The position numbers were made by a program, and so were the translations under genes. DNA of 9,066 nt from Bacteroidales bacterium (GTDB lineage Bacteria > Bacteroidota > Bacteroidia > Bacteroidales > UBA932), in assembly GCA_017551405.1 (NCBI GenBank), contig JAFZLP010000167.1, positions 1-9,066 of the forward strand. The letters are read 5' to 3'. Of the stretch, positions 1 through 7,010 are shown one piece after another (position 1 is the stretch's first letter; the number at the start of each line of letters is the position of its first letter). The notes under the pieces are model-generated. The model was not told the DNA's origin. It searched no databases and saw only the letters and a program-made list of their open reading frames with translations.

Positions 1-2075
1 CCGAAGGCCTTGCCGCCGGCAGGACTGATCCTGAATTCCGGGAAGAGCGGCGAGCAGAGCGCATATTCGCCCGAACCGGGGCAGACCGGATAGAAACCGA
101 GCGAGCTGAACACGTACCAGGCGCTGGTCTGGCCGTTGTCCTCGTCACCGCAATAGCCGTCGGGAGTGGCCTTGTACAGGCGGCTGCGCACTTCGTTCAC
201 CCACCTGTCGGTCTTCTCCCTGGCGCCGACGTAGTCGTAGAGATAAATGACATGCTGCGCAGGCTGGTTGCCGTGGGCGTAGTTACCCATCGCCGCCACC
301 TGCATCTCGGCTATTTCATGAATGCGGAAGCCGTAGGCGCTGTCATCGTAAACGGGCGGGACGACGAACACGGAATCGAGCATCTGCTCGAAACTGCCGC
401 TGCCGCCCATGGCCTCGACGAGCCCAGGAATGTCGTGGAAGACGCTCCAGGTGTAGTGCCAGGAGTTGCCCTCGGTGAAATCCCCGCCCCACTTGTAGGG
501 GCTGAAAGGCTCCGAGAAGCTGCCGTCTAGCTTCCTTCCGCGCATCAGGCGCGACTGCGCGTCGAACACGTTGCGCCAGTTATAGGAGCGCCTCTCCCAC
601 TTGTCCAGCTCTTCCTGCGGACGGCCCAGGATCCTGGCTATCTGCAGGATGCACCAGTCGTCGTAGGCATACTCCAGGGTGCGGGCGGTGCTTTCCCTGA
701 TGCCGACGTCGCACGGCACGTAGCCGAGGGTATTGTAATAGTCGCAGCCGAGCCTGCCCGATGACTTGACGGCGGGATGGACATGTTCGCTGCCGTACAC
801 CAGGGCGTCGTAGAGCGCCTTGAGGTCGGCCGGGGCCACCAGGCCCTTCACCGCCGCATCGGCCACTATGGATGCGGAATTGTTGCCTATCATGCAGTCC
901 CTGTGGCCGGGGCTGCACCATTCCGGCAGGAAGGCGTTCTCGCGCGCCACGTTGGCGAAGCCGGCCAGCATGCGGGCGCTTTCGTCGGGATACACCAGGT
1001 TGAGCAGCGGGAACTGCGCCCTGAAGGTGTCCCAGAAGCCGTTGTCGGTGTACAGATAGCCGTCATGCACCCTGCCGTCATAGGGGCTGTAGTGCCTCGG
1101 TTTGCCGTCCCTCCCCTCTTCCCAGAGCTTGCGCGGGAAAAGGGTGCTGCGATACAGGCAGCTGTAGAAGGTGCGGTAGTCCTCTTCCTTGCCGCCGCCC
1201 ACTTTGATACGGCCCAGCACCTCGTTCCAGCGGGCCTTCGCGGCAGCGCATACCTCGTCGAAACTGCCGTCGGCCTCCCTGAGGTTGCGTTCGGCCTGCT
1301 CCGCGGAGATGAAGGACGACGCCAGCTTAAGCGTGACCTGCTCCCCCCGGACCGTGGAAAAAGCGAGGGCGACGTCGGAGACGCCGCGCGATGCCGCCAG
1401 CATGAAAGGCTTGTCGGACTTGATTACGAAGAAGTTCGCGAAATTGTCGGGCACTCCCCCGTGGTTCGAAACGGTGATACCCACCACGGTGCAGGAATCG
1501 ACCACCTCTATGGAACCGCCGTAACTGTCTATGATCAAGCCGCTTTCAGTGCTTTCGGGGAAGGTGAAGCGCATCTGCGCCGCACGCTCGGTGGGGGTGA
1601 TTTCCGCGGTGACGTCGTGGTCGGCCAGATAGACGCTGTAATAATATGGCCTGGCAGTCTCGCTTAAATGCGAGAAGATGCTCTTTCGGGCATCCTGGTC
1701 GATCATGCCGGCGTAGGAAGCGCCCTTCTGCAGGCGCACCGGCATGATGCTGAAGCTGGCGTAGTCGTTTATCCAGGGCGAGGGCTGATGGGTCTGCTTG
1801 AAGCCCCTGATTTCGTGCGCGCCGTAGGTATACTGCCAGCCGTCGCCGTCCTTTCCGGTCTGTGGAGTCCAGAAATTCATGCCCCAGGGCAGGGCTACGG
1901 CAGGATAGGTGTTGCCGGCGCTGAGCGAGAAGTCGCTCATGGTGCCCACCAGGGTATTCACATATCCGGCAGGATCCTCAACGTACCGCACGCCCTTTCC
2001 GCAGGAAGGAAGGAGCAGGCAGAGAAGGGCCGCGCCTGCCGCGGCGATGATGCCTTTGGAGACTGTTATCTGCAT
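1..2075 (-). CDS. GH92 exo-alpha-mannosidase, lipoprotein, predicted alpha-1,2 type (C-terminus cut by window edge)
   Basis: Family GH92 enzymes are calcium-dependent, inverting exo-alpha-mannosidases that release terminal mannose from N-glycans and yeast mannan. The 691 visible residues begin with a lipoprotein signal peptide (hydrophobic residues 8-22, lipobox LPSC with Cys25). The N-terminal beta-sandwich starts around YVNTLVGT (38-45), and the (alpha/alpha)6 domain carries FWDTF (347-351), EGNSWHYTW (535-543) and GDEDNGQTSAW (643-653). Compared, from memory, with Bacteroides Bt3990, Glu535 fits the catalytic acid (E533), His586-Glu587 the pair tied to alpha-1,2 specificity (H584-E585), and Asp644/Asp646 the base region (D642/D644), all at a constant offset of two. 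The ATG at 2075 was chosen because the signal peptide starts there; it lies inside the last codons of the upstream GH92 gene, suggesting translational coupling. No acidic patch follows Cys25, so the protein may face the periplasm rather than the cell surface. Only a short C-terminal part is likely missing. Family is certain; linkage is inferred. Confidence 0.93.
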   Translation of the reverse strand, partial: MQITVSKGIIAAAGAALLCLLLPSCGKGVRYVEDPAGYVNTLVGTMSDFSLSAGNTYPAVALPWGMNFWTPQTGKDGDGWQYTYGAHEIRGFKQTHQPSPWINDYASFSIMPVRLQKGASYAGMIDQDARKSIFSHLSETARPYYYSVYLADHDVTAEITPTERAAQMRFTFPESTESGLIIDSYGGSIEVVDSCTVVGITVSNHGGVPDNFANFFVIKSDKPFMLAASRGVSDVALAFSTVRGEQVTLKLASSFISAEQAERNLREADGSFDEVCAAAKARWNEVLGRIKVGGGKEEDYRTFYSCLYRSTLFPRKLWEEGRDGKPRHYSPYDGRVHDGYLYTDNGFWDTFRAQFPLLNLVYPDESARMLAGFANVARENAFLPEWCSPGHRDCMIGNNSASIVADAAVKGLVAPADLKALYDALVYGSEHVHPAVKSSGRLGCDYYNTLGYVPCDVGIRESTARTLEYAYDDWCILQIARILGRPQEELDKWERRSYNWRNVFDAQSRLMRGRKLDGSFSEPFSPYKWGGDFTEGNSWHYTWSVFHDIPGLVEAMGGSGSFEQMLDSVFVVPPVYDDSAYGFRIHEIAEMQVAAMGNYAHGNQPAQHVIYLYDYVGAREKTDRWVNEVRSRLYKATPDGYCGDEDNGQTSAWYVFSSLGFYPVCPGSGEYALCSPLFPEFRISPAGGKAF
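2066..2075 (-). other. 10-bp overlap between the two GH92 genes
   Basis: The upstream GH92 gene ends CGA TGC AGA TAA, and the ATG of the next GH92 gene lies within this in another reading frame (ATGCAGATAA). Stop and start are thus shared in ten bases. There is no purine-rich ribosome binding site before this ATG, so the second gene is probably translated by ribosomes finishing the first. The overlap also supports co-transcription. Confidence 0.85.
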
Positions 2076-4252
2076 CGGAACTCTATGTTTTTGGCTTTAA
2101 TCAGATCTTCATGGGAGATGCGGCGGCCGCTGAGCGCCCTGCCTCCGGCCCTGATGCCGCGGATGCGGCGGCCCGGCGTCTTGCTCAGGGTTACGGCGTC
2201 GCCGATGACCACCTTGTCGAAGGCGGGGGTGGTGAGTGTGTAGGCTGGCTCTCCCGGACAGTCGGGATACAGGCCCATCATGCTGAAGACGGCCCAGGCG
2301 CTCATGGTGCCGGTGTCGTCATTGCCGGGGATGCCGTCGGGAGCCACCCTGAAGTACTTCTCCAGCAGGGCATCCACCATTTTCGGAGTTCTGTCTTCGT
2401 AGCCCCGGAAACGGGAGAAGAGATACGGATAGGCGATGTCGGGCTCGTTGGCCGGGTCGTAAAGCCCTTCGTCGAACACCTTCTGCAGCTTTTCGCAGAA
2501 GGCCTTCGGGCCGCCCATGAGCTTCGCCAGCCCCTCTATGTCGTGGGGGACGTAGAAGGTATAGTTCCAGGCGCTTCCCTCGTGGAAGCCGGGCACCGGT
2601 TCGAAATTCTCGCCCTGGCGGGGGTCGAACGGCTCGAGGAAGCTGCCGTCGGCACGGAGCGGACGCAGGGTGCCGGATTCGGGGCTGTAGTAATTCCTGT
2701 AGCCGAGAGAGCGGGTGCGGTACAGGGCGGCATCTTCAATCCTGCCGAGGGCCGCGGCCAGGCGGGACAGGGCGGCATCGGCCACATAATATTCCAGCGC
2801 GTGCGAGACGGAGTTGTCCCCTGAGAAGTCGGCAGCGAAGAAGCCAAGGGGGATGTAGCCCTTTTCGTTGTAGGGGACGTTGTCGGGACGGAGCGGGTTG
2901 CCGGGGGTCTCGGCCGACTTGAGGAATGCCTCGTAGGCCGCCTCGACGTCGAAGTCGGTGATGCCCTTGAGATAGCTGTCGGCTATTACCGGAATGGCCG
3001 GATCGCCCTCCATGATGTAGGTTTCGGTGCCGTAGAGCTCCCACTTGGGCATCCAGCCGCTCTCCTTGTACATGTCCACCATGCTGCGCACCATGTCCAG
3101 CTGCTTCTCGGGATAGGCCAGCGTAAGCAACTGATGCACATTGCGGTAGGTATCCCACAGGGAAAAGACGGTATAGCGGTCGTGGCCCTTTTCCACCCTG
3201 CCGGTGCCGCCCTTTTGGAAGAGCGGATACTCTCCGTTCACGTCATTGAGAATGTTGGGATGGATGAGGGCATGGTAGAGGGCCGTGTAGAACACCTGCC
3301 GCTGCTCTTCGGAGCCGCCTTCCACCCGTATGCGGGAAAGAGCGTTCTCCCACTCGTCAAGGGCGCGGAGCCTCACGCGGTCGAAATTGAAGCCGTCCTG
3401 CTCCGCCTCGAGGTTCATGCGGGCGTTTTCGCAGCTCACGAAGGACACCCCGACCTGCACGCAGATGCTCTCCCCTTCCTTGACGTCGAAGCTGAACCAG
3501 CAGCCCAGGTCGTCTCCCCCCATCTCGCTGAAATACTCGGTGTACACCTTATACTTGCCGGCATAAGCGTCCCAGGCGGCCTCGGCCTGCATGGGAGGCT
3601 GTTTCTTGAAGAATCCGGCAGCCGAGGGAACCTTGCTGAGCCTCAGCACGAAATACTGCGGAATCACGGCCTGGGGATTCGTGTAGCCGAAACCGCCGCA
3701 CAGGCGCATGCCTTCGACCTCGGTGTCGGAGACCTTCCTGACGAAGGCGCCGGTTTCGTTGGTGAGGGCTTCGCCCAGATTCAGCAGGATATTGGCCCTG
3801 CCTTCCGGAAAGGTATATCGTTCTATGCTTGTACGGAGGGTTGCGGTAACCTCGGCCTGGATGCCGTAATCTGAAAGCACCACGGAATAATAGCCGGGCT
3901 CCGCCATCTCATCTTCGTACAGGCTGCCGTATTTCGTATAATCCACCTCAAGCTCGCCCATCGTAGGCATGACGAGCACCGCTCCCATGTCGGGACAGCC
4001 CACTCCGCTGAGGTTCACATGGCTGAACCCGGTAAGATAGCAGTTGTCGGAGCTGTACGGGGTGCTCCACCAGCGGGAATCCTTGTCCCAGGTGTTCCGG
4101 GCCGAGCCGCTGACATTGAAGGGGCTCACGCTCATCATCCCGTTCGGGAGAAGGGCGCCGGGGTTGGTGGCGCCGAAGTTGGAAGTGCCTGTGAACGGGT
4201 TCACGAAGCTCACGAGACCCGTCAGGATGCTGACTAAAATGGGATGTATCAT
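2066..4252 (-). CDS. GH92 exo-alpha-mannosidase, secreted, without the alpha-1,2 His-Glu pair
   Basis: A complete 728-residue GH92 protein, near the usual family length, and the first gene of the minus-strand mannosidase operon. It opens with FVNPFTGT (16-23), the typical N-terminal GH92 motif, then has SLWDTYRN (364-371), GDPAIPVIADSYLKG (416-430), EGSAWNYTF (558-566) with likely acid Glu558, and GNDDTGTMSAW (643-653) with likely base Asp646. Where its operon partner has His-Glu, this protein has Asn-Glu within NEPDIAYPYLF, so a linkage other than alpha-1,2 is plausible, though not proven. The start is uncertain. From ATG 4252 the signal peptide is only about 15 residues with no positive charge. 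An in-frame ATG at 4303 would add 17 residues with three lysines and give a more normal signal peptide, but would overlap the divergent GH125 gene and its promoter motif. No lipobox is present, so the product is probably soluble in the periplasm or secreted. Family is certain; start and substrate are less so. Confidence 0.93.
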   Translation of the reverse strand: MIHPILVSILTGLVSFVNPFTGTSNFGATNPGALLPNGMMSVSPFNVSGSARNTWDKDSRWWSTPYSSDNCYLTGFSHVNLSGVGCPDMGAVLVMPTMGELEVDYTKYGSLYEDEMAEPGYYSVVLSDYGIQAEVTATLRTSIERYTFPEGRANILLNLGEALTNETGAFVRKVSDTEVEGMRLCGGFGYTNPQAVIPQYFVLRLSKVPSAAGFFKKQPPMQAEAAWDAYAGKYKVYTEYFSEMGGDDLGCWFSFDVKEGESICVQVGVSFVSCENARMNLEAEQDGFNFDRVRLRALDEWENALSRIRVEGGSEEQRQVFYTALYHALIHPNILNDVNGEYPLFQKGGTGRVEKGHDRYTVFSLWDTYRNVHQLLTLAYPEKQLDMVRSMVDMYKESGWMPKWELYGTETYIMEGDPAIPVIADSYLKGITDFDVEAAYEAFLKSAETPGNPLRPDNVPYNEKGYIPLGFFAADFSGDNSVSHALEYYVADAALSRLAAALGRIEDAALYRTRSLGYRNYYSPESGTLRPLRADGSFLEPFDPRQGENFEPVPGFHEGSAWNYTFYVPHDIEGLAKLMGGPKAFCEKLQKVFDEGLYDPANEPDIAYPYLFSRFRGYEDRTPKMVDALLEKYFRVAPDGIPGNDDTGTMSAWAVFSMMGLYPDCPGEPAYTLTTPAFDKVVIGDAVTLSKTPGRRIRGIRAGGRALSGRRISHEDLIKAKNIEFRCR

Positions 4253-4259
4253 AAATATA

Positions 4260-4267
4260 CAAATATA
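4260..4267 (-). promoter_or_regulatory. Candidate Bacteroidetes -7 promoter element for the GH92 operon
   Basis: Read on the minus strand, this is TATATTTG, an exact match to the Bacteroidetes primary-sigma -7 consensus TAnnTTTG. Its last base lies seven bases before the ATG at 4252, so transcription would begin only a few bases before the start codon, giving an almost leaderless mRNA. No clear TTTG -33 element is found about 20 bases upstream. The surrounding DNA is very AT-rich, so a chance match is possible. Confidence 0.45.
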
Positions 4268-4278
4268 ATGATTTTTGT

Positions 4279-4286
4279 TAAATTTG
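4279..4286 (+). promoter_or_regulatory. Candidate Bacteroidetes -7 promoter element for the GH125 gene
   Basis: TAAATTTG matches the TAnnTTTG -7 consensus exactly and ends eight bases before the GH125 ATG at 4295, again predicting a very short leader. No clear TTTG -33 element lies at the right distance. The region where -33 contacts would fall overlaps the opposing -7 element at 4260-4267, so polymerase might not be able to occupy both promoters at once. Confidence 0.45.
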
Positions 4287-4294
4287 CCTTTGGT

Positions 4295-5719
4295 ATGAGA
4301 CATCTATATTCACTGCTGGGCGCAATGCTTCTCCCCCTCTCCGCATGTGCGCAGACATTCGAATCACAGAGGCCTGCAGAGCCGGTTTTCACATCGCAGG
4401 CCGTGGAAGCCAAGATAGAAAGCGTATCCGCGAAGATCAAAGACCCGAAGCTCCGCTGGATGTTCCGCAACTGCTTCCCCAACACGCTCGACACCACCGT
4501 GAACTTCAGCGACAGCACCGGAACTCCCCGCACCTTCGTATACACCGGCGACATCCACGCCATGTGGCTCCGCGACTCCGGCGCCCAGGTATGGCCGTAT
4601 GTCTCTCTGTGTAAAGACGATCCCGCGCTGCGGGAGCTCATAGCGGGAGTGATCAACTGCCAGTTCTCGCTGCTCAACATAGACCCCTACGCCAATGCCT
4701 TCAACGACGGCCCCACCGGTGCAGGCGCCACCTCCGACGACACCGGCACCCCCCAGAGCCCCTGGGTGTTCGAGCGCAAATGGGAGATAGACTCCCACTG
4801 CTATCCGGTCCGTCTCGCATATGAGTACTGGAAAGTTACCGGCGACGTCTCCGTCTTCGGCGAACAGTGGCTCAGGGCCATGGAGAACATCCTCGAAACC
4901 TTCACCGTGCAGCAGCGCAAGACAGGCGACGGCCCGTACTATTTCCTCCGCGTCACCGACAGGCAGCTCGACACCAAGGCCCGCGTCGGAAAGGGGCATC
5001 CCGTCAAGCCCACGGGGCTTATCTGCTCGTCCTTCAGGCCCTCCGACGACGCCACCCAGTTCGAGTTCCTCGTCCCCTCCAACTTCTTTGCAGTGAGCAT
5101 CTTACGCAAGGCGGCGGAAATCCTCGCCACCGTGAATCACGAAAAGACCATGGCGCGCAGGTGCACCGCCCTCGCGGACGAAGTGGAGGGCGCCCTGAAG
5201 AAATACGCCGTCGTGCAGCATCCCGAATTCGGCCCGGTCTATGCCTACGAAGTGGACGGCTTCGGCAACAGCTACCTGATGGACGACGCCAACGTGCCCT
5301 CCCTGCTGTCGCTCGGATATCTCATCCCCGAAATGGCCGCCGATCCGGTCTACCGCAACACCCGCAACCTGGTCTGGAGCGGATACAATCCGTATTTCCA
5401 GAAGGGCAAGGCCGGGGAAGGCATAGGAGGCCCCCATATCGGCACCATGGTAATCTGGCCCATGAGCGTCATGATGAAGGCCTTCACGGCCATGAACATG
5501 TCGGAAGCGGAAGGTCCTGACTGCAAGGCCTACGACAAGGAAATCAAAGACTGCCTGAAGCAGCTCAGGGACACCGATGCCGGCACCGGATTCATCCATG
5601 AGAGCCACGACAAGGACGACGCAGCAAAGTTCACCCGCTCATGGTTCGCCTGGGCGAACACCCTGTTCGGGGAACTGCTGGTCCGCCTTGCAGACCACGG
5701 AAAGGATTATCTGCTGTAA
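4295..5719 (+). CDS. GH125 exo-alpha-1,6-mannosidase, lipoprotein
   Basis: GH125 (formerly DUF1237) enzymes are metal-independent, inverting exo-alpha-1,6-mannosidases acting on N-glycan and mannan fragments; Bacteroides BT3781 is a characterised member. The 474-residue protein starts MRHLYSLLG and has a lipobox LSAC with Cys18. Family motifs follow: RWMFRNCFPNTLDTTV (54-69), YTGDIHAMWLRDSG (83-96), FERKWEIDSHCYP (159-171), GLICSSFRPSDD (241-252), GGPHIGTMVIWP (311-322) and FIHESHDKD (433-441). By analogy with the clostridial and streptococcal enzymes, the acid is probably an Asp in FRPSDD (251 or 252) and the base Glu436 in HES; their spacing and distance from the C-terminus fit. ATG 4295 was chosen because the signal peptide starts there; in-frame ATGs at 4244 and 4268 would place the promoter motif inside the gene. 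No acidic patch follows Cys18, so periplasmic anchoring is likely. It diverges from the GH92 operon and probably acts with it. Confidence 0.95.
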   Translation: MRHLYSLLGAMLLPLSACAQTFESQRPAEPVFTSQAVEAKIESVSAKIKDPKLRWMFRNCFPNTLDTTVNFSDSTGTPRTFVYTGDIHAMWLRDSGAQVWPYVSLCKDDPALRELIAGVINCQFSLLNIDPYANAFNDGPTGAGATSDDTGTPQSPWVFERKWEIDSHCYPVRLAYEYWKVTGDVSVFGEQWLRAMENILETFTVQQRKTGDGPYYFLRVTDRQLDTKARVGKGHPVKPTGLICSSFRPSDDATQFEFLVPSNFFAVSILRKAAEILATVNHEKTMARRCTALADEVEGALKKYAVVQHPEFGPVYAYEVDGFGNSYLMDDANVPSLLSLGYLIPEMAADPVYRNTRNLVWSGYNPYFQKGKAGEGIGGPHIGTMVIWPMSVMMKAFTAMNMSEAEGPDCKAYDKEIKDCLKQLRDTDAGTGFIHESHDKDDAAKFTRSWFAWANTLFGELLVRLADHGKDYLL

Positions 5720-5725
5720 GCAGGC

Positions 5726-6886
5726 CTACTTTTCGAGTTTGCCAAGTTTCTGGCCGAGCATTATATGCCCGGCGGTGTCGGCCGTGAGATCGAACTTCAC
5801 GCCTTTCTGGAAAACGATCACGAGGTCGGAACCTCCGAAGAGGAAGTATCCCATCTCCTGGCCCTTGACCACTGTATCGCCGGGCTTGAGCCCTTCCGAG
5901 AAATTGACCGAGCAGATCTGCGACATGCCAATGGGAAGAAGCGCCACCTTGCCAAATGCGGTCTCGAGCACCACGCAGGCACGGGTTTCGATAGATTCCC
6001 AGTTGGGGGTGCGGCTCTCGAGCCAGTAACGCTTGGCTTCAGGGTTCCAGTGGTATACGCCACCGCCGCCGTCAGTGCCGGCTATCTTGTTCATTTCCAG
6101 AATCTTACCGGAAACGGGGAAATGGTAGCGGTGATAGTCGTTCACATCGAGGAAAACGTGGGTGAGGGTGCCGCCGGCGAACTCCCTGCCGTACTTGCTG
6201 TCCGGCCCGAGGAGATTCTCCACGCTGTCGAACTCGCGGCTCTTGAGGAGCACCTTGTTGTCGATGTAACCGTCTTCGTCTATATTCCATACGCCCTGGG
6301 GCCACCCGTCCACGGGAGAGCAGACGACGGACTCGTCGGACGGATCGGCGATGGGCCTCTGCGACGCGTCGCGAAGCTTGCGGGAAAAGAAATCATTGAA
6401 GCTCTTCCAGTTGGAAGCATCCTCGTACCATTCCCTGCACACGCCGAACTCGGGGTCGGTGAAGAAATCCTCGGCATATTCGGGTTTCCACGACTCGGGA
6501 GTGGAAAGGAACGAGCCCCACTGCTTGTTATAATTGACCAGCCAGGAACGGAAGGGTTCGTGGTACTGCAGCGAAGGATAATAATAACCTTTGTCTTCCA
6601 GCTCTTCGAGAGGCTGGTCGACGAGAAAGTACAGGTAGTCGACGCCCTGGTCCAGACGGTCGTAGAGCGAGGATCCTGTCGGTAACTTTAAAATGAAACG
6701 CGGGAGAGTGGTCAGACTCCACTCAATGAAAAAATAAAACTCTTCCAGACTCTGTGCAGGATTAGTGTCTTTGTCGGGATTCGTGGCTTTTGCCTTGGCA
6801 ATGGACTTTTCAAGCAAGCCCTTCAATTCTGCACCGGAGTTGACTAATTCGATCAACTCACAGGTAGTAGAGGTAAATTTCTTCAC
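5726..6886 (-). CDS. Pyruvoyl-dependent decarboxylase of the phosphatidylserine decarboxylase superfamily, PsiD-like architecture
   Basis: A 386-residue cytoplasmic protein with no signal peptide or membrane segment. Superfamily hallmarks are FNDFFSRKLR (163-172), SPVDG with Asp193, VNDYHRYHFP (248-257) with His252 and His255, and GYFLFGGSDLV (346-356). Such proenzymes cut themselves between Gly and Ser; here Gly352-Ser353 would give a 352-residue beta chain and a 34-residue alpha chain whose Ser353 becomes the pyruvoyl cofactor. The Asp-His-Ser self-processing residues are all present. The Thr usual after Ser (GGST) is Asp here. Residues 1 to about 160, with WLVNYNKQWGSFLSTPESW (115-133), resemble the N-terminal domain of PsiD-type L-tryptophan decarboxylases rather than ordinary bacterial Psd, typically a much shorter protein. 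The substrate is therefore open: phosphatidylserine, a free amino acid or another carboxylate. The start is GTG 6886, as no in-frame ATG lies near. It ends six bases from the convergent GH125 gene. Superfamily is certain; substrate is not. Confidence 0.88.
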   Translation of the reverse strand: MKKFTSTTCELIELVNSGAELKGLLEKSIAKAKATNPDKDTNPAQSLEEFYFFIEWSLTTLPRFILKLPTGSSLYDRLDQGVDYLYFLVDQPLEELEDKGYYYPSLQYHEPFRSWLVNYNKQWGSFLSTPESWKPEYAEDFFTDPEFGVCREWYEDASNWKSFNDFFSRKLRDASQRPIADPSDESVVCSPVDGWPQGVWNIDEDGYIDNKVLLKSREFDSVENLLGPDSKYGREFAGGTLTHVFLDVNDYHRYHFPVSGKILEMNKIAGTDGGGGVYHWNPEAKRYWLESRTPNWESIETRACVVLETAFGKVALLPIGMSQICSVNFSEGLKPGDTVVKGQEMGYFLFGGSDLVIVFQKGVKFDLTADTAGHIMLGQKLGKLEK

Positions 6887-6924
6887 GTAGCATAAAAAAG
6901 ATAAGGTTGTTATTTTTGCGGGTG

Positions 6925-6932
6925 CAAATCTA
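6925..6932 (-). promoter_or_regulatory. Candidate -7 promoter element for the decarboxylase gene
   Basis: The minus strand reads TAGATTTG, an exact TAnnTTTG match in an AT-rich stretch 38 bases before the GTG start at 6886. This would give a leader of about 30 bases. A convincing TTTG -33 element is absent 19-21 bases upstream. The placement just before an isolated gene supports the call. Confidence 0.5.
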
Positions 6933-7010
6933 CATCATTTTAGATATAATTATACACCCGCCGTTTAAATTTTTCAGTTTTTTTTCAACATTATCTTTAA
7001 CACCCCTCAT

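Noticed and set aside
777..1667. Long open frame of about 296 codons on the plus strand, antisense to the left GH92 gene
   Set aside because: It has no recognisable domain and lies wholly opposite a clear GH92 sequence with intact motifs; high-GC codon use in the real gene leaves few stops on the other strand.
2111..2824. Plus-strand frame of about 237 codons within the second GH92 gene, and a similar one at 3134-3874
   Set aside because: Both are antisense shadows with no domain and with composition expected from reversed GC-rich codons.
4364..4999. Minus-strand frame of about 211 codons opposite GH125
   Set aside because: No domain, no promoter or signal peptide, and GH125 is unmistakable on the other strand.
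5718..5731. Imperfect palindrome AAGCAGGCCTACTT between the convergent GH125 and decarboxylase stops, considered as a bidirectional terminator
   Set aside because: It would leave only a stem of about five pairs with a mismatch and a short T run, too weak to call a terminator.
5765..6685. Plus-strand frame of about 306 codons opposite the decarboxylase gene
   Set aside because: No family resemblance; the minus-strand reading has every superfamily motif, so this is a shadow.
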